Below, piece after piece: positions 11,092-22,828 of a stretch of 64,000 bases of DNA (position 1 is its first letter; each line of letters starts with the position of its first letter). Source of the DNA: Magnaporthiopsis rhizophila. Taxonomy: Eukaryota; Ascomycota; Sordariomycetes; Magnaporthales; Magnaporthaceae. Made by a program: the position numbers and the translations under genes. The notes beneath the pieces are model-generated. The model had not been told where the DNA came from. It saw only the letters and a program-made list of their open reading frames with translations, and ran no database searches. The DNA is taken from positions 124,001-188,000 of the forward strand of contig PYSS01000029.1 of NCBI GenBank assembly GCA_003049465.1. Reading direction: 5' to 3'.

Positions 11092-13628
11092 GATGCTGGG
11101 ATATTGGTTGATGTTTCCTTTGTCGTTTCCGTAGAAATAAAAAAAGGTATATCAGGGATGGAAAATATTGTTCGGTTCTGCTTTTTCCTTGCTGAGATGG
11201 ATTTTTTTTTTGTTGTCACAAGGCTCATTCCGTAAATTATTTCGTATTAGTTACTTGGGGAGGAAAGGGGAGTTTCTAGCAGTGATTTTTGGTGTCGGGC
11301 CAAGCGCCGGAACAGGATATACTATCCTGATTTCGCTAGTATTGACAATGTCTAGTCCACAAGCTCACAATCATGCTGGGTGCATGTTCAAAGTGCGGGC
11401 CTCCTCCCAATGTGCCTTTTTAGGAGATCAACTTTGGGGACTCCCTCGGGCTTTACGGGGTAAGTGTGAATCCGCCAGGTTTACTGCCGGTTGGGCCGAG
11501 AGAAACCTTTGTAACCGATCCTAACCCACGTTTTAGAGATGAGCCGTGGGGATTAGAAAAAGCTACAAATAAATACAGCTGAGCAACCCAGCGTCCGGCC
11601 GCCTTTCTTTCGCCCGCAAACAGCCGGGGGCCGGGTCATCGGCTGAGTCACCTGTCTGCCGTGGTGACGACAACAGATGAGGCTATGGGTCGAGCGGTAA
11701 TCCAAGGCACGAGAAATCCCGAGCGAGCGAGGAGACTCACCCCCATGTCACATCCTCTCCACGCCCTTGACAGTCTGATACCTTGACTGGCTCACGAAGT
11801 CCGGCCCGAATCTTGACGACAACTCCAGCCGTGGGAGCTTATATTTGAACCAAAGCCGAACTCCTTATTTGTTTCCAACCAGCCCGGTAGGCTGAGCTGT
11901 GATGGAACAACGTGGCAGACGCGGAAAAGCCTTCTCTATATCCGCCACTTCTCTTGGCCGGTTCCGGGCCTGTGCTTTGAAGCTCTCGGAAGTACCGATG
12001 CGGCCCAAACGGTCTGGTAAGATCAACCGCAGTCGGGGCTTCGGGCACTTCCGTCATCTGCGTGATTGGACGGCTGACTGCCCAACTCGATCGTCGTTGG
12101 CGAGCTGGTCCGTCTCGGACTGCTGCGCCAAACCTCGGCCAGCTGAGATGGCGGTCCGCTTGTCGTAGCCTTTAGGTAGCACCCATTGGAGGATGCTGCA
12201 ATGGTTTGGGGCAACGAGCGACTCCTGGACCGTCCCGTGGCCAAGCCTAACGGCTCAATTGGTGCGAATGATGGATCTGGCGTTTCTTGAGGAAAAGCAT
12301 TACGCTCTCTTTTCTTCGCACGGGGTTCGGGTGGTAAGGCTAGGCATGATGAGGGGGCAGCTGCGTGCGGCTCGGGAACGTAACATGGGATAAAAGGCAA
12401 TATTTGGTTTGTAACTTGGGAGAAAAAAAAACGATTTAAACCAACACAAGGGTGTTTCTTTCCCCTTGCTGTCTGTTGTGTGGCTGGGAATTCCGAGCTT
12501 GGCTGTTGATCCACGAAGAAAAAGAGAAGGCAATCATCTCACGTTCCCCTAAAGCTCTTTCGCCGTGTAGTTCCCGCGCTGCCAAACCCCACCGACGACA
12601 GCCGACGACCAGAGCGTGGCCCAGTAGCCCTCCGACGGGTTGCACGCGAACGACCCGGGCGGCTCGTAAGGACCGTGTTGAACGGCCAGCCGTCGCCCAG
12701 CGAGAGCGCCATGTTAGCCGGAGTTCGAGCCTCTGGCGTCTGCTCGGGCCCGCCGCCGCCGCCGTGGGCTGACCCCACAGCATGCAGCACGAGGGGCTTG
12801 TCGGAGCGGGCTTCGACCAAGGTGTGTGTCGGTGAGGCTGCCGAAGGATCCGTAGGGCTGCCGGCTGGGAGAGTGCTCGCCGGCTTGGTGACGTTCTGTG
12901 CTGATGGTCGTGCTTGCGGTAGAGCTGCCGGCCGTGGCCGAGGCACTAGTTATTGATGTGCTTGTTTTGGATGTGCGTGGGCCGTGGTTGCCCTCATCAT
13001 TGGTGTTTGGAGTGGTATTCCCCGGTGGCGGTTCCGTCTTTACTGATGGTAGCATCTTCACTACACGTGATGTCCCTAGCGGCAGCAGTGTCCTCGTTAG
13101 GTGGTTCCCTCGCTAGAAGTGGCCATGGTTGTGGTATCTCTACAAGAAAAGGCTCGTCTCTGCAAAATGTAGACATATAATACGGAGAAGAAAACGGCCC
13201 GCTTCAAGATATTGAAGCCTGGAGAGGGACACAGACCTCCATCGGACGTTCTTGTGCTTGCAGTTTCTGCTTCAGATGTCTCTGTGACTATCGTTATCGC
13301 CTCTGTGGGCTTCGTTGTAGCCGTCGTTTCAGGGGGAGTTTGTCACTCCTGACGTCCAAACCTGCCCGACGTAGCCTGCCCAGGCAACCTGGCTTGCCCC
13401 CATGACTGAACCGAACAAAATCGGATAAAGAATAGGGGAGCCATCGGCATATTCGTGAAAGTTTCCACTTGTAGAACGGACAGATTCCCCAGCCACGCGG
13501 ATTGCTATGCGTTACGTATTGGGCCATCCCCAAATATATCTTATCCCGGATCGATGGAGATGAAAGAAGGGTGCCTAGCGCCCGGGTTATGGGGGTTATC
13601 GTTCGAAGCCTGGTCGTTTTTATTGTTA

Positions 13629-13632
<4 letters not shown>
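11092..13632. other. Gene-poor region right of the cupredoxin gene
   Basis: No convincing gene. Minus-strand open frames at 12539-12946 and 12714-13061 overlap and carry Thr/Ser/Pro-rich sequence (for example KTSTSITSASATAGSSTAST), which could be a decayed or orphan mucin-like gene, but no domain or splice structure supports a call. Confidence 0.45.
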
Positions 13633-13669
<37 letters not shown>

Positions 13670-13675
13670 NNNNNN

Positions 13676-13707
<32 letters not shown>
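13633..13707. repeat. Poly-T tract containing an assembly gap
   Basis: Thirty-seven T, six N (13670-13675), then thirty-two T. The N run marks an unresolved join inside the homopolymer, so the true length and contiguity here are unknown. Confidence 0.97.
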
Positions 13708-13708
<1 letters not shown>

Positions 13709-16293
13709 TTTACGGACTGTGTTCAAACAAACCGTTTACATATAGATTTCACACATGGCATTTTATATATGCAGCACTTATACGAAGCTTATACCAGATG
13801 CCCAGGCGACACCCTAACATTAAGCAGTTTTTCGACGGCTCTCGGACCCAAACCCTGCCACCGAGAACCACAACTCTCCGCCCAAGACCAGGACTCGGAT
13901 AGACGGCTCGCCAGCCCAAACGCAACAAGAAAGGCATCGCAAAAGCGGACGGGAGAATGCCTTTTTCCCATCATTCGCATCCCGATGTCGGAATTGTGGT
14001 ATTGCCAAGACCAAACGGGTTCAACTGTTTAGCCGGCAAGGATGAGCGAAACCGTGGGACGATTTCGGGTGCCGGTGGTGGTGTTGCGATCCTCAATTGG
14101 AGCGAGCCTACCGTGGTGTGATTGAAGCACGTTTCGGCCGACGCCTGGGTGCGGTTGTTCGGGCAAATAAATCCGAATGCAAATAAAGGATCAACTTTTT
14201 ATAGCAAAAGTAACAGGGAAAGAAACAGGAAAAGAAACAGGAAAAGAAATTCTGTGGCTCCGAGCGGGCGCAACGTAAGGGGAAAATTCTTTGTCGGGAT
14301 TCTCGTATATGTTCGGGGAAGAATAATCCAGTAAAATACACCCCCAGGATTACGCGGTACATGTTGTTGTGTAAAACAACCCAAACACGTTTGTGAGCAG
14401 GCGGAAAGGCAAAGAGATGGTATTTTTATCGACGAAATTTATGATGATGCGAGACCCTTGTGAAATTCTTGTAGCCCAAAGCTCGGCCTTATGGGGTGAA
14501 GAATTCCGGACTGGTCGGACGGACTGTGGGTTTCTGTTGGCAATGTTACCGCAGGATGAGCTGGCTCGATGCCGTAGGAGGACCTGTCCCTGTCGCAGGG
14601 TTATCTTATGGGTATACCTCGACTTCGTCGTCCCTCTACCAAAAACACTGCTTGGCTGGTAGAAGCCGTTATGGTTGTTGGTAAGAGTGGCGCTGTAAAG
14701 GCCGCTATGTCGACGGTGTCACCTACGTAACCGGCTGTATGTTTATGTGCTGCTTGTCGCTTGCAAATCCCTAGTACTCGTCGATGCGCCTGAGCTGGTA
14801 GTGTCTCTGCTGTGACTGCCGGCGATTCCCCGAGGTACCCCTTGTGCGGCTGTAATGCTAACGTCGGTGGTAACCGTTCCATCTGCCAATCTCTGGTCTG
14901 CCCATGGGGAGAGATGTCAGGGAAGACAACTGTCAACGTATAGCTTTGCGACAAAAAATAGGATATAGTATGCCTCGTACTGTGCTAACCCGCCTACTAT
15001 GAAAAAACCTGCTCCCAGAGTACTGAGCGGCGCACGCCTCCAGGTCACTCGGTCTGCCGGATTCGGTCCGGCGACGGTGAAATCCGAGGCTCGGACCCGC
15101 CGCTCGACGCTCAAGCAGCCCTACAGACTCCAGAGCTGGGAACCCAAGATGAAGTCGGGCAGGAGGTAGTGAGTATCCAGGACCAGCGCCATCCGTATCC
15201 GATACCCCTTTTTCCCCCGGGACTGGGGAAAGCACCCGGATCGAAGATCCTCCTTTTAGGCCCTGGGGGAGGGACCTCGAAGCCGCCCCTAGAGCCGCTT
15301 TCGCCATGCTTGGGTCAGCCGGGGCCCGCGGTATGAGGCAGCAGATCCGCCTCTTGGCCATGCAGATGGGGGGAGTATATTGGCTTCCAGGCCCCGCAGC
15401 GTCCCGCAGCACTTTTCGTTCGGTTTTGGGATCGCAATCTCCTGTGGTGCTGTCGTAGTCTAACGTGGCCGCGAGCGACCGGTAGTGTTTATTCGGTCCC
15501 TGAGATCGCATTGCCCTGGTAGGTGACGGAGTAGTTGAGTAGAATCCAGGCTCAGCCTTGGCAGCGGGACCGTGCCGGTCTCAGATGGAAGAGTATGTAT
15601 TTCCAAGGCGTTAGGAGAACAAAAAGAGGATAGCGATAAGCAGGAGCAACAAGAGATGACGAAAGATACCTTAAAAAGGCGTCCCCGAGCTAGCGGTCCT
15701 CAGAGTTGATGAAGCCACATACCCATCAGGCCTGGGGTGGCGGGCGTTGTGAGAGAAAGGAACACGACACAACCCCAAAAGTCAGCATTCTGCAAGCTCG
15801 ACACATCGACATCCATCCTAACAAGCACACATTGTCACCCAGACAGCACCTGCATGTCTCCCGGATAGGAGTGGCTTGCAGCAAGTCTAGATCGTCACCG
15901 CCACCAAAGCAAGGGAGGAATCTCTTGAATAAGACTAGCGTCAGAGAATCGGGGCCACCGGCGGCAATGCTGCAATGCTGTCGTTGAGCAGTAATCTTGT
16001 GGATAAAACCAGATCAAAAAGAGGAACGAACGAACGAAACGGGTACAGAATATGCAGGCAGCAGATGAAATCCAGACATACAATCAGGGGTCCACGATGG
16101 ACGTGCAAGCAAAGATGTGATGAAAAAAAGGGGAAGGGGATGCCAACAACACGCTGAGCTAATCAATCCAAGACAGACAGACAGACAGGCGAAGATGACG
16201 CCTACTATATCTAAACAAAAAAGGCTTTGGCTTGTTTCTTTCGTTTTTTTTGTTTTTTTTTTTTTTTTTTTCTCTTCTCCCTTCTTCTTTCAC
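13708..16293. other. Gene-poor region left of gyp2
   Basis: No gene is recognised. It contains a 12-bp direct repeat of GAAACAGGAAAA type (about 14211-14248), small GACA and GAAC runs (16020-16200) and a long T-rich tract (16240-16272) that lies in the gyp2 3' flank. Confidence 0.5.
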
Positions 16294-19200
16294 TCAGCCC
16301 TCAAACTCCACAATTCTTTGCCCTCCCGCCGCACCGCTGCTTCCGCCGCCGCCAGGCACCTCTTCTCTCCGACGCGCAACAGGCGCATACTGCGCCTTTC
16401 CACTACTGCCCTGTCCCGCATCTTCGTCGTCGCCTCCATCCGCCTCGGCGTCGGCTCCCTCCAGGAGATCCCTGTCTGACGACCTGACGCCCCGGGCGGC
16501 GGCCGATCCAACACCACGCGCTATGCTGCTGGCCGAGGACGAGGGCTTGCCGCGGATGGCAATATCGTCGTCGTCGTCCTCGTCATCGTCCGCGACAACA
16601 CGGCGCTGGCTCCCGTTGCCGCCTTGCTGTTGCTGCTGAGCCAGCGCGTTCTTCTCCACCTCCCGTTGGGCTTCCTCCATGCGCCGGCGCACCTCGGCCG
16701 CCACCCGCGTCGCGTCCGTGACGATGCCATCCAGCACCCCCCTGATGCCTCCCACAGCCCCTCCACCCGCCGCCGCCACGGCCCTGCCTGCCCCGAACCC
16801 GAGGTTGCCAAACGTAGTCAGGGGAGCTGTCGGGCTTGTCACGGTGGCCGAGGCGGATCCGGAAAGACCCTCGACAATGTGGAACGAGGTCGGGAACGAC
16901 GACTCGAAGAACTGCTCCAGCAGTTCGTCCGCCAGCACCACCATGCGGAATGTTGGCAGCGTGATGTGCATCGGGTTCGCCGGGTCCAGCGCCACATTGG
17001 CTGCTGCTTCCGACTGCGCCTTGGACACCTTGCGGCAGCCGATGCCCTGGTCTCCCGTCGGCGGGCTCGTGGCTGTTGGTGTCATCGCGGCGGCCGGCTC
17101 CGGGGCTGGGACCGGTCGTTGCGCCGGTTGGGGCTTGGGGCTTCCGGGTGGAGAATCCATGGCCAAGAGGTCCTCCTCGTCCGATTCCTCGTCCGATTCG
17201 TCGTCGTCATCCCCTATCGCGAAGGCATCCGGGTCGACAAGGGCAGGCGACACGGGCGTGTTAACCTTAGCCTGAGCCTTTGGCGCCTCTAAGGGGCCGT
17301 CGTCCTTCTCCCGAGCATAAGGATCCACGCGGGCCAAGGAGTCCTGGTTCTTGGGGTGGTCCGGGTCCGCGTACTCGAAGCATCTCCTTATGAACGCACT
17401 GATGCTGCCCAGGAACCTCTCGTTGGTGGAGCCGGCGGCGGCGGTATTAACGCCTAGGGTGGCGCGGTCGCCACCTGCCACCTGGTGCTCCGAGTAACCA
17501 TTGAGGGCCGCAGTCGATGCCGACGGGCTCAGCGTGCCCTCGAGGCCCCTCCTGGACAGGAAAAGAAGAGCCTCGGATATCCTCAGGATGCCCTCCCGGT
17601 CGACCTTGCCGTCGCCGTCGTCGTCGTACAGTTCGAACAAGTATGTTATCGTGCCCATGATGTCGCGCTTCCCCTTGATGCGCGCCATGCCCGTCACCAC
17701 GTTCTGCAGCGTTAGGGCTCCTTCCGATTTGGTATCCCACTTGGCAAATAACCGTTGTAGGAACTCGTGGTCTGCCGGCTCCGGACCGTTACCCCAGGGT
17801 GACAGCGTCAGCGCCAGCTGTCTGCTGTTCCTCTGGTTGAAGAGCTGATTCCTGTCCCGCTCGGTGAAGGTATCTCGTCGGGGCGTCGTCGGCGAGTCCG
17901 ACATGGCCCACTTTGCCACGCCGGCGAGGAACTCGCGGAACGCGTCGTAATCCATCAGGCTGGTGCTCGCGCCGAGACCCACGCGGCCCTTCTCGACCTC
18001 GAGCTCGTGGACCCTTGGCCGGTTCGCCCGCGCCCTCCTCTGCTTCTCCTCCTGGATCATGCCCTCGCGCTGCTGGCGCTCATAGAGTACCGTATAGAAG
18101 CGGTCGTACAAGGCGCCGAGCTCCTCGGTGCTGAGGAGTTTGCTGTCGGCGCCCAGGTTCCTGAGGGCTGTTCGCTTTGCAAAATTCTCAATGTTGTTGA
18201 GCACGGCGTCCTTGTTCTTGAGCCGCAGCTCCGTGATGCTGGCCTGCGTGATGCCCGAGAACTCCTTGAAGGCGACGACCATCAGCTCTTGGAAACGCGT
18301 GACGGCCCGCAGCTTGGGGTTCTCGGATTTGGGGTGGGCGGACTCGTCCAGGCGAGAGAAGTAGGACTTGAGGACGGAGATGAAGGCGCCGTCGTCGGTC
18401 GCATCCAGCAGCTCCTCGCCGTTTATGCGGAGGATGGCCAGGCCGACCTGAAACAGCACCTTGGGGCCCTCGACGAAAAAGACGTCCAGTACCCTGAACG
18501 CAAACACCAGTGGCATCGAGTTTATATACAGAGACAGGAACCAGGGGAGCGATACCACCGACAGCTGCACGTCGCTCTTGACGAGGTGCTCCCAGAGGAT
18601 GGGCATCGTCTTCTCGACTAGGCACTCGAAGACCTTCTGGTCCAGCAGAGTGCCGTACATGGTTGTCGAGTAGTAGCCGGGGACCAGGCGGTCGCAGAGG
18701 GTCGACAACAGGAAGAAGGCCTGGACCTCGGACATGTAGATCAACAGAGCCGCGACGACGATGTTCATGGCCTGGCAGTAGCCCACGTCGGCGTTGACCC
18801 AGCTGTACGCGGTGAGAACCCTGCGCAACCGCCCTATGCCGATCTCGTCCTGGAAGCCCGGGTACTCGGGCAGACTGCGGTTGAGGTCCTTCTCGATCTC
18901 GTCTATGGCCAGGGACTCCTTGCCCTCGTGCTTGGCCAACGTGTCGTGGTACATGGTCGGGTTCTCGAGTCGCAGGTACAAGGACCCGGACGTCAGCTCC
19001 CACATCTCGCCGCGTAACCTGTTCGGCAGACCGACGCGGATGAGCTTGTGGAAGGTTGGTTGACGCAGCAGGGTCACGTTCCGGCCGTTGTCTCGAAGGT
19101 ACTCGGCCCACAGGCGCATCTTGGCCCGGTCCCGGAGCTTCTTCGGGTCGCCGGGGTAGCGGAACTGGAGGCCGAGGCCGGCGTCGGGAGCAGGGCGGTC

Positions 19201-19976
19201 TTTCTGATCGTCCGGCCTAAGGAGGTGCTCAGAGTAGTTCTCGGCGACGACCGACTTGAGCTTGGCCACGTTCCCGACGGCGGCCCGCAGGCCCTTCTTC
19301 AAGCCATCGCAGAAGCGCTCGCACGCCTGGCGAGAGCCCGCCAGCTGCACCGTTATCCTCTGCTCGCGGAAACCCGTCGTCTTGCCCTCCTTGTTTGCCG
19401 GCGCGGCCTTGGCCTTGTCCTTGCCCGATTCGTGGAGCTGCCCGTTCCATGTGGTGATGGCCAGAGAAAACTGCGGACGGGGGACTGGCTGTTAGCAAGA
19501 GTCGAGGCGGGAAAGTGGGTTCTGTGGTGTGGCCGCCCGGAAGGTCGAATTACCTGGTAGTTTTGACTGTTGAGGCGTTCGACCTTGCGGATGGCGCACA
19601 GAGGAAAGGTGAAGCCGTTGCCGCTGGGGCCGCCGCCGTGTGTCTGGCCGGTGAAGACGGAGGAGCTGGAGGTGGTGGCCGTTTGCAAGAAGCTGGAGGC
19701 GGTGGTTGAGAAGGCTATGTAGGCTTCGGACAGGTGTAGGCGGCCGATGTAGTGCCAGCCCATGTCGTGGGACTTGTCGCCCTGGGTGACATTGGAGGGC
19801 GGTATGGTCAGCTCGGCGGCGATCTCGTAGAGCGGGTGCTGGGAGGCCGGCAGGCGGAACTGGTGCTGGAAGAGGGTGGCCTTGGACGGGTTCTTGTCCG
19901 ACTGGCTGAGGTTGAGGCCCTGGGTCGGGTCGAGCAGCTCCTGTGCCTTTTGCACAAAGCTGGAGAGGTTCCACAT
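16294..19976 (-). CDS. gyp2: GRAM-TBC-EF-hand Rab GTPase-activating protein (Gyp2/Mdr1 type)
   Basis: Exons 19976-19554 and 19470-16294 (complement); 1199 aa. The single intron (GTAATT/CAG) lies in phase 0 between NSQNYQ and FSLAITT. Family members stimulate GTP hydrolysis by Rab GTPases in membrane traffic. Residues about 30-170 form a GRAM-like lipid-binding domain with an inserted Ser/Thr/Gly loop. The TBC domain spans about 285-500 and has both catalytic fingers: Arg339 in IEKDLNRS and Gln374 in GYCQAMN. A Lys/Arg-rich helix follows, then an EF-hand (residues 757-768, DDDGDGKVDREG) in which position 12 is Gly instead of the usual Glu/Asp. The C-terminal 400 residues are low-complexity with acidic, Gln and Gly runs. 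Length and order match the yeast Mdr1/Gyp2 and animal TBC1D8/9 architecture. The start MWNLSSFVQKAQ is the first Met of the open frame. Confidence 0.93.
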
Positions 19977-22828
19977 GGCGACGGGTGCGAAGTCTGTCCA
20001 GTCGACGAGGCCACGGGGTCGGTCGGGGGTTCAACCCCCTGAATCTCGAGCACGGCTCGATATGGAGTGAAGGCACGGGATTGGCGGCGTGGAACAGATG
20101 GAGGCCGTGCTGGTGGTCGGCGGCCGTGGGCTGTGGGCTATGGGCTGTGGTGAGGAGCAGCTACAATGGTCGGTAGAGAGAAAGCCCAGGAGAGGCGTCG
20201 GAGACACAGGTCGGGTGGGTGTGCAGGAGGAATTGAATGGTGGTTGGAGGATTGGAAATCTGGGGACGAAGCCACCGCAGGCGGGCTAGTCTAGGGGGCC
20301 TGGCTGGCGTGAAGATGACACAAGACGGGATTCATTCAGGGTATATAGCGAAGAAACAGCAGAGCAGACAGCTAGAACTGAGGCAGAAGCAAACGACGGG
20401 AATATGTCATGCGAGAGTAGGTAGACGTCGTCGGCCCGCGGGGGCTCCAGCCTTTCTCAACTCTGGAGCGTGGCCGTCGTTCGTCTCAGCTCGCTTGTCT
20501 CTCCTTGTAGATTGAGGTGGGGAGCTGCCCTTTCCCAGCGGGCCGTCTCCCTATTCGCACTGAGAGACGCTGAACAGCCTGCTGTGGGCCCCACTTGGTG
20601 GCAAGCCGCTCCTGTCAAGCTCCACTCGGCCTCGTGCCTTCAGTGGTTGCAGCTTGGTCCGGTCAGTGTCGGACACAGTGGGACACTGATTCTCTGCATT
20701 GCAGAGCCCCGAGAGAGAGCATCACAGAAGCCACCATGCCATTCGCTAGCGCCCTACCTGCCTACCTACGGTGCTGCCAACTACACAGACAGAGCCCCGA
20801 TCCGGCAGCCCGGGCGAGCCAACGAACGGGCAGAACCCCGGCCTCGCATCCAGCCCGATCCAGGCTCCCGGCGGGTCTCGAGTCGGCGGCTCGGCTGGCA
20901 CTCGGATCGGACACCGATCAAACAGGCACGCGCTGCGTTGGCAGCCCGTGTGGCGATCGTCTTTGGGCAGCAAACCCTTGTAATGACGTGCATAGGACGC
21001 CGGTTATTTCCCCCAGGCTCTCCACGCTCTCCGGACAAGCGAGTTGGTCATGGTCATGGGCCAATGATGCCGTCCGACGCGGACAGAGGGCGGCTCGAGA
21101 TGTGACATGAGGCAGATAGGGCTCAATGTTACCAAGAACCAAGGGCAGAAAAAGCAACGGCCGTGATGGGAGAAAAAGAAGAAAGAAGGAAAAGGCCAAA
21201 AGGTGGGGTTTGGGTCCACGTTACTTGCGTCATGCGCGTTCCAGCATCATGTAACAGGAGGCAGCAGTGCACCGGAGCTGCCAGCCCAGATGTCGCGGGC
21301 TTCCCCCCTCCTCTTCCGCGGCGCCATCTGACTCTTCTTGTTCATCTGATCACTGCCGGCCGCTAGCGAGGCTGACCGAGACGGGCTGCTGCCATGCAGG
21401 AAGCGAGGCTTTGGTGTCTGGAGGAACCTCGGCAAGATGGAGGTACATTTAATACTGGGTAAGCACCAGGTAGATAAGGTGCCTGGCTTCTGGTCCCCAT
21501 CTACGTCATAGCCACCGCCTTGCGCTGGCACAGCGAGCCAACGGCTGCACACGAGTCGAGACACATGGCCACGCTGGCTTAGCCCGTCAACTTATTTCCA
21601 TCCAGTCTGTTTTTTGCTGTTCGTCGGGGAAACGTCAGAATGGAGCCTGTGGACAGGGGTCGGGGCTCAAGCGGGAAGCAAACACAGGAGAAATTACCAA
21701 GGACCGACAGTGTCGGGAGTTGTTGGTTTTCCAGTGGAGGTGAGTCCAATCGTCCAGGGAGAGCGTTTCTCATCCCCAGCCAACCTGTCTCTTCAGTCTG
21801 ACAACTTCTCCTCGCCACGATATCGACACACGACGACAGACAGCACCACGAAAAGCACGTCGATCAGCGCGGCAACCAGCACGCCAGCAGGTTGGGGGTC
21901 ATGGGGAATGGGCATGGGTCGGGTATGCATGTCAACCGCCGCCATCCCTGTCCGCATAAGTCACTGGCCAGGGTCTATCATCCGCCAGTCTAGCCTTGGC
22001 GTGGCGCCCCTCCCCGCCAAATCCATCGACCGAACCGAGCCCATGCTCCAATCCCACCGCCGTTCCTCGCCGCGCTATCACATCATACCGTAGCCGTCCG
22101 GCAACATCGCGGCTACCAGGCACAGCAAACAAGGAACCCCACGCTGCACGTATGTAGGCCGCCTCTGTCCTTGCTGCCGCTTGCTGCGCTCTTTTCCTTC
22201 ACCCTCCCTCCAACTGTTTTCCTGCCACCATCGGAATCGGAAATACATGTCAAATCTCTTACACGGGTTACGTCCTAAAAGGCCCTTTTGCCCTTTTCGT
22301 CCTAACCGCCGGCATCCGCTCGACCAGCCCAGCAGCCCGGTGGAGGCACCTCTACCCGATACCTCCCCTAACCCCGGATTTGCACGTTTGCGCCGGGTCT
22401 CAACACCGCCACCCATACCCAATTCCATAAGCAAGCCCTTCCGACTTGTGTGCCCAAGGCGAGAGACAGGACGTTTCGTCCGCCAGCACCGGTCTGACCC
22501 TCTTTTTTATTCTTACCTCCCGGAGAAAAGCCGCGCTGGCTCGAACGGAACTCTTTAATCCTGATCCTTGCCCGCTCGTAGCCGCGGTGTGGACTGCTTA
22601 CGCCTTCTCGCCGAAATCCCAACGAACGGCGCCGAGTCGGATAACACCAACCAAAAGGGAAAAGAGAAAGAAGACTAGAACGGAAAACAAGAATCTCGTA
22701 CTGGTCGTCTGTTTGTGGGAGCCAATTCTCCTCGTATCCCGCCCCCTTGTTTTTTCTCCCTCGTCTCCCCGCCCCGCCCCTCGCAGTGGCGCAAGCCGGA
22801 GCGCATCGGACACCGGACAAAAGCCACC
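19977..22828. other. Shared upstream region of gyp2 and the PKA gene
   Basis: About 2.85 kb between divergent genes. Open frames near 20470-21110 overlap in several phases and show no domain. A T-arm-like GGGGTTCAACCCCC at about 20026 has no matching tRNA body. A pyrimidine-rich stretch ending in CCTCGCAG (about 22770-22794) just before the PKA start could be a 5' UTR intron acceptor. Confidence 0.45.

Noticed and set aside
20019..20045. T-arm-like GGGGGTTCAACCCCC suggesting a tRNA
   Set aside because: No A box or cloverleaf upstream on either strand; it lies in the leader of the minus-strand gyp2 gene and is a simple inverted repeat.
20470..21110. Two overlapping plus frames (211 and 171 aa) between gyp2 and the PKA gene
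   Set aside because: No domain, no splice logic and overlapping phases; not supported as genes.
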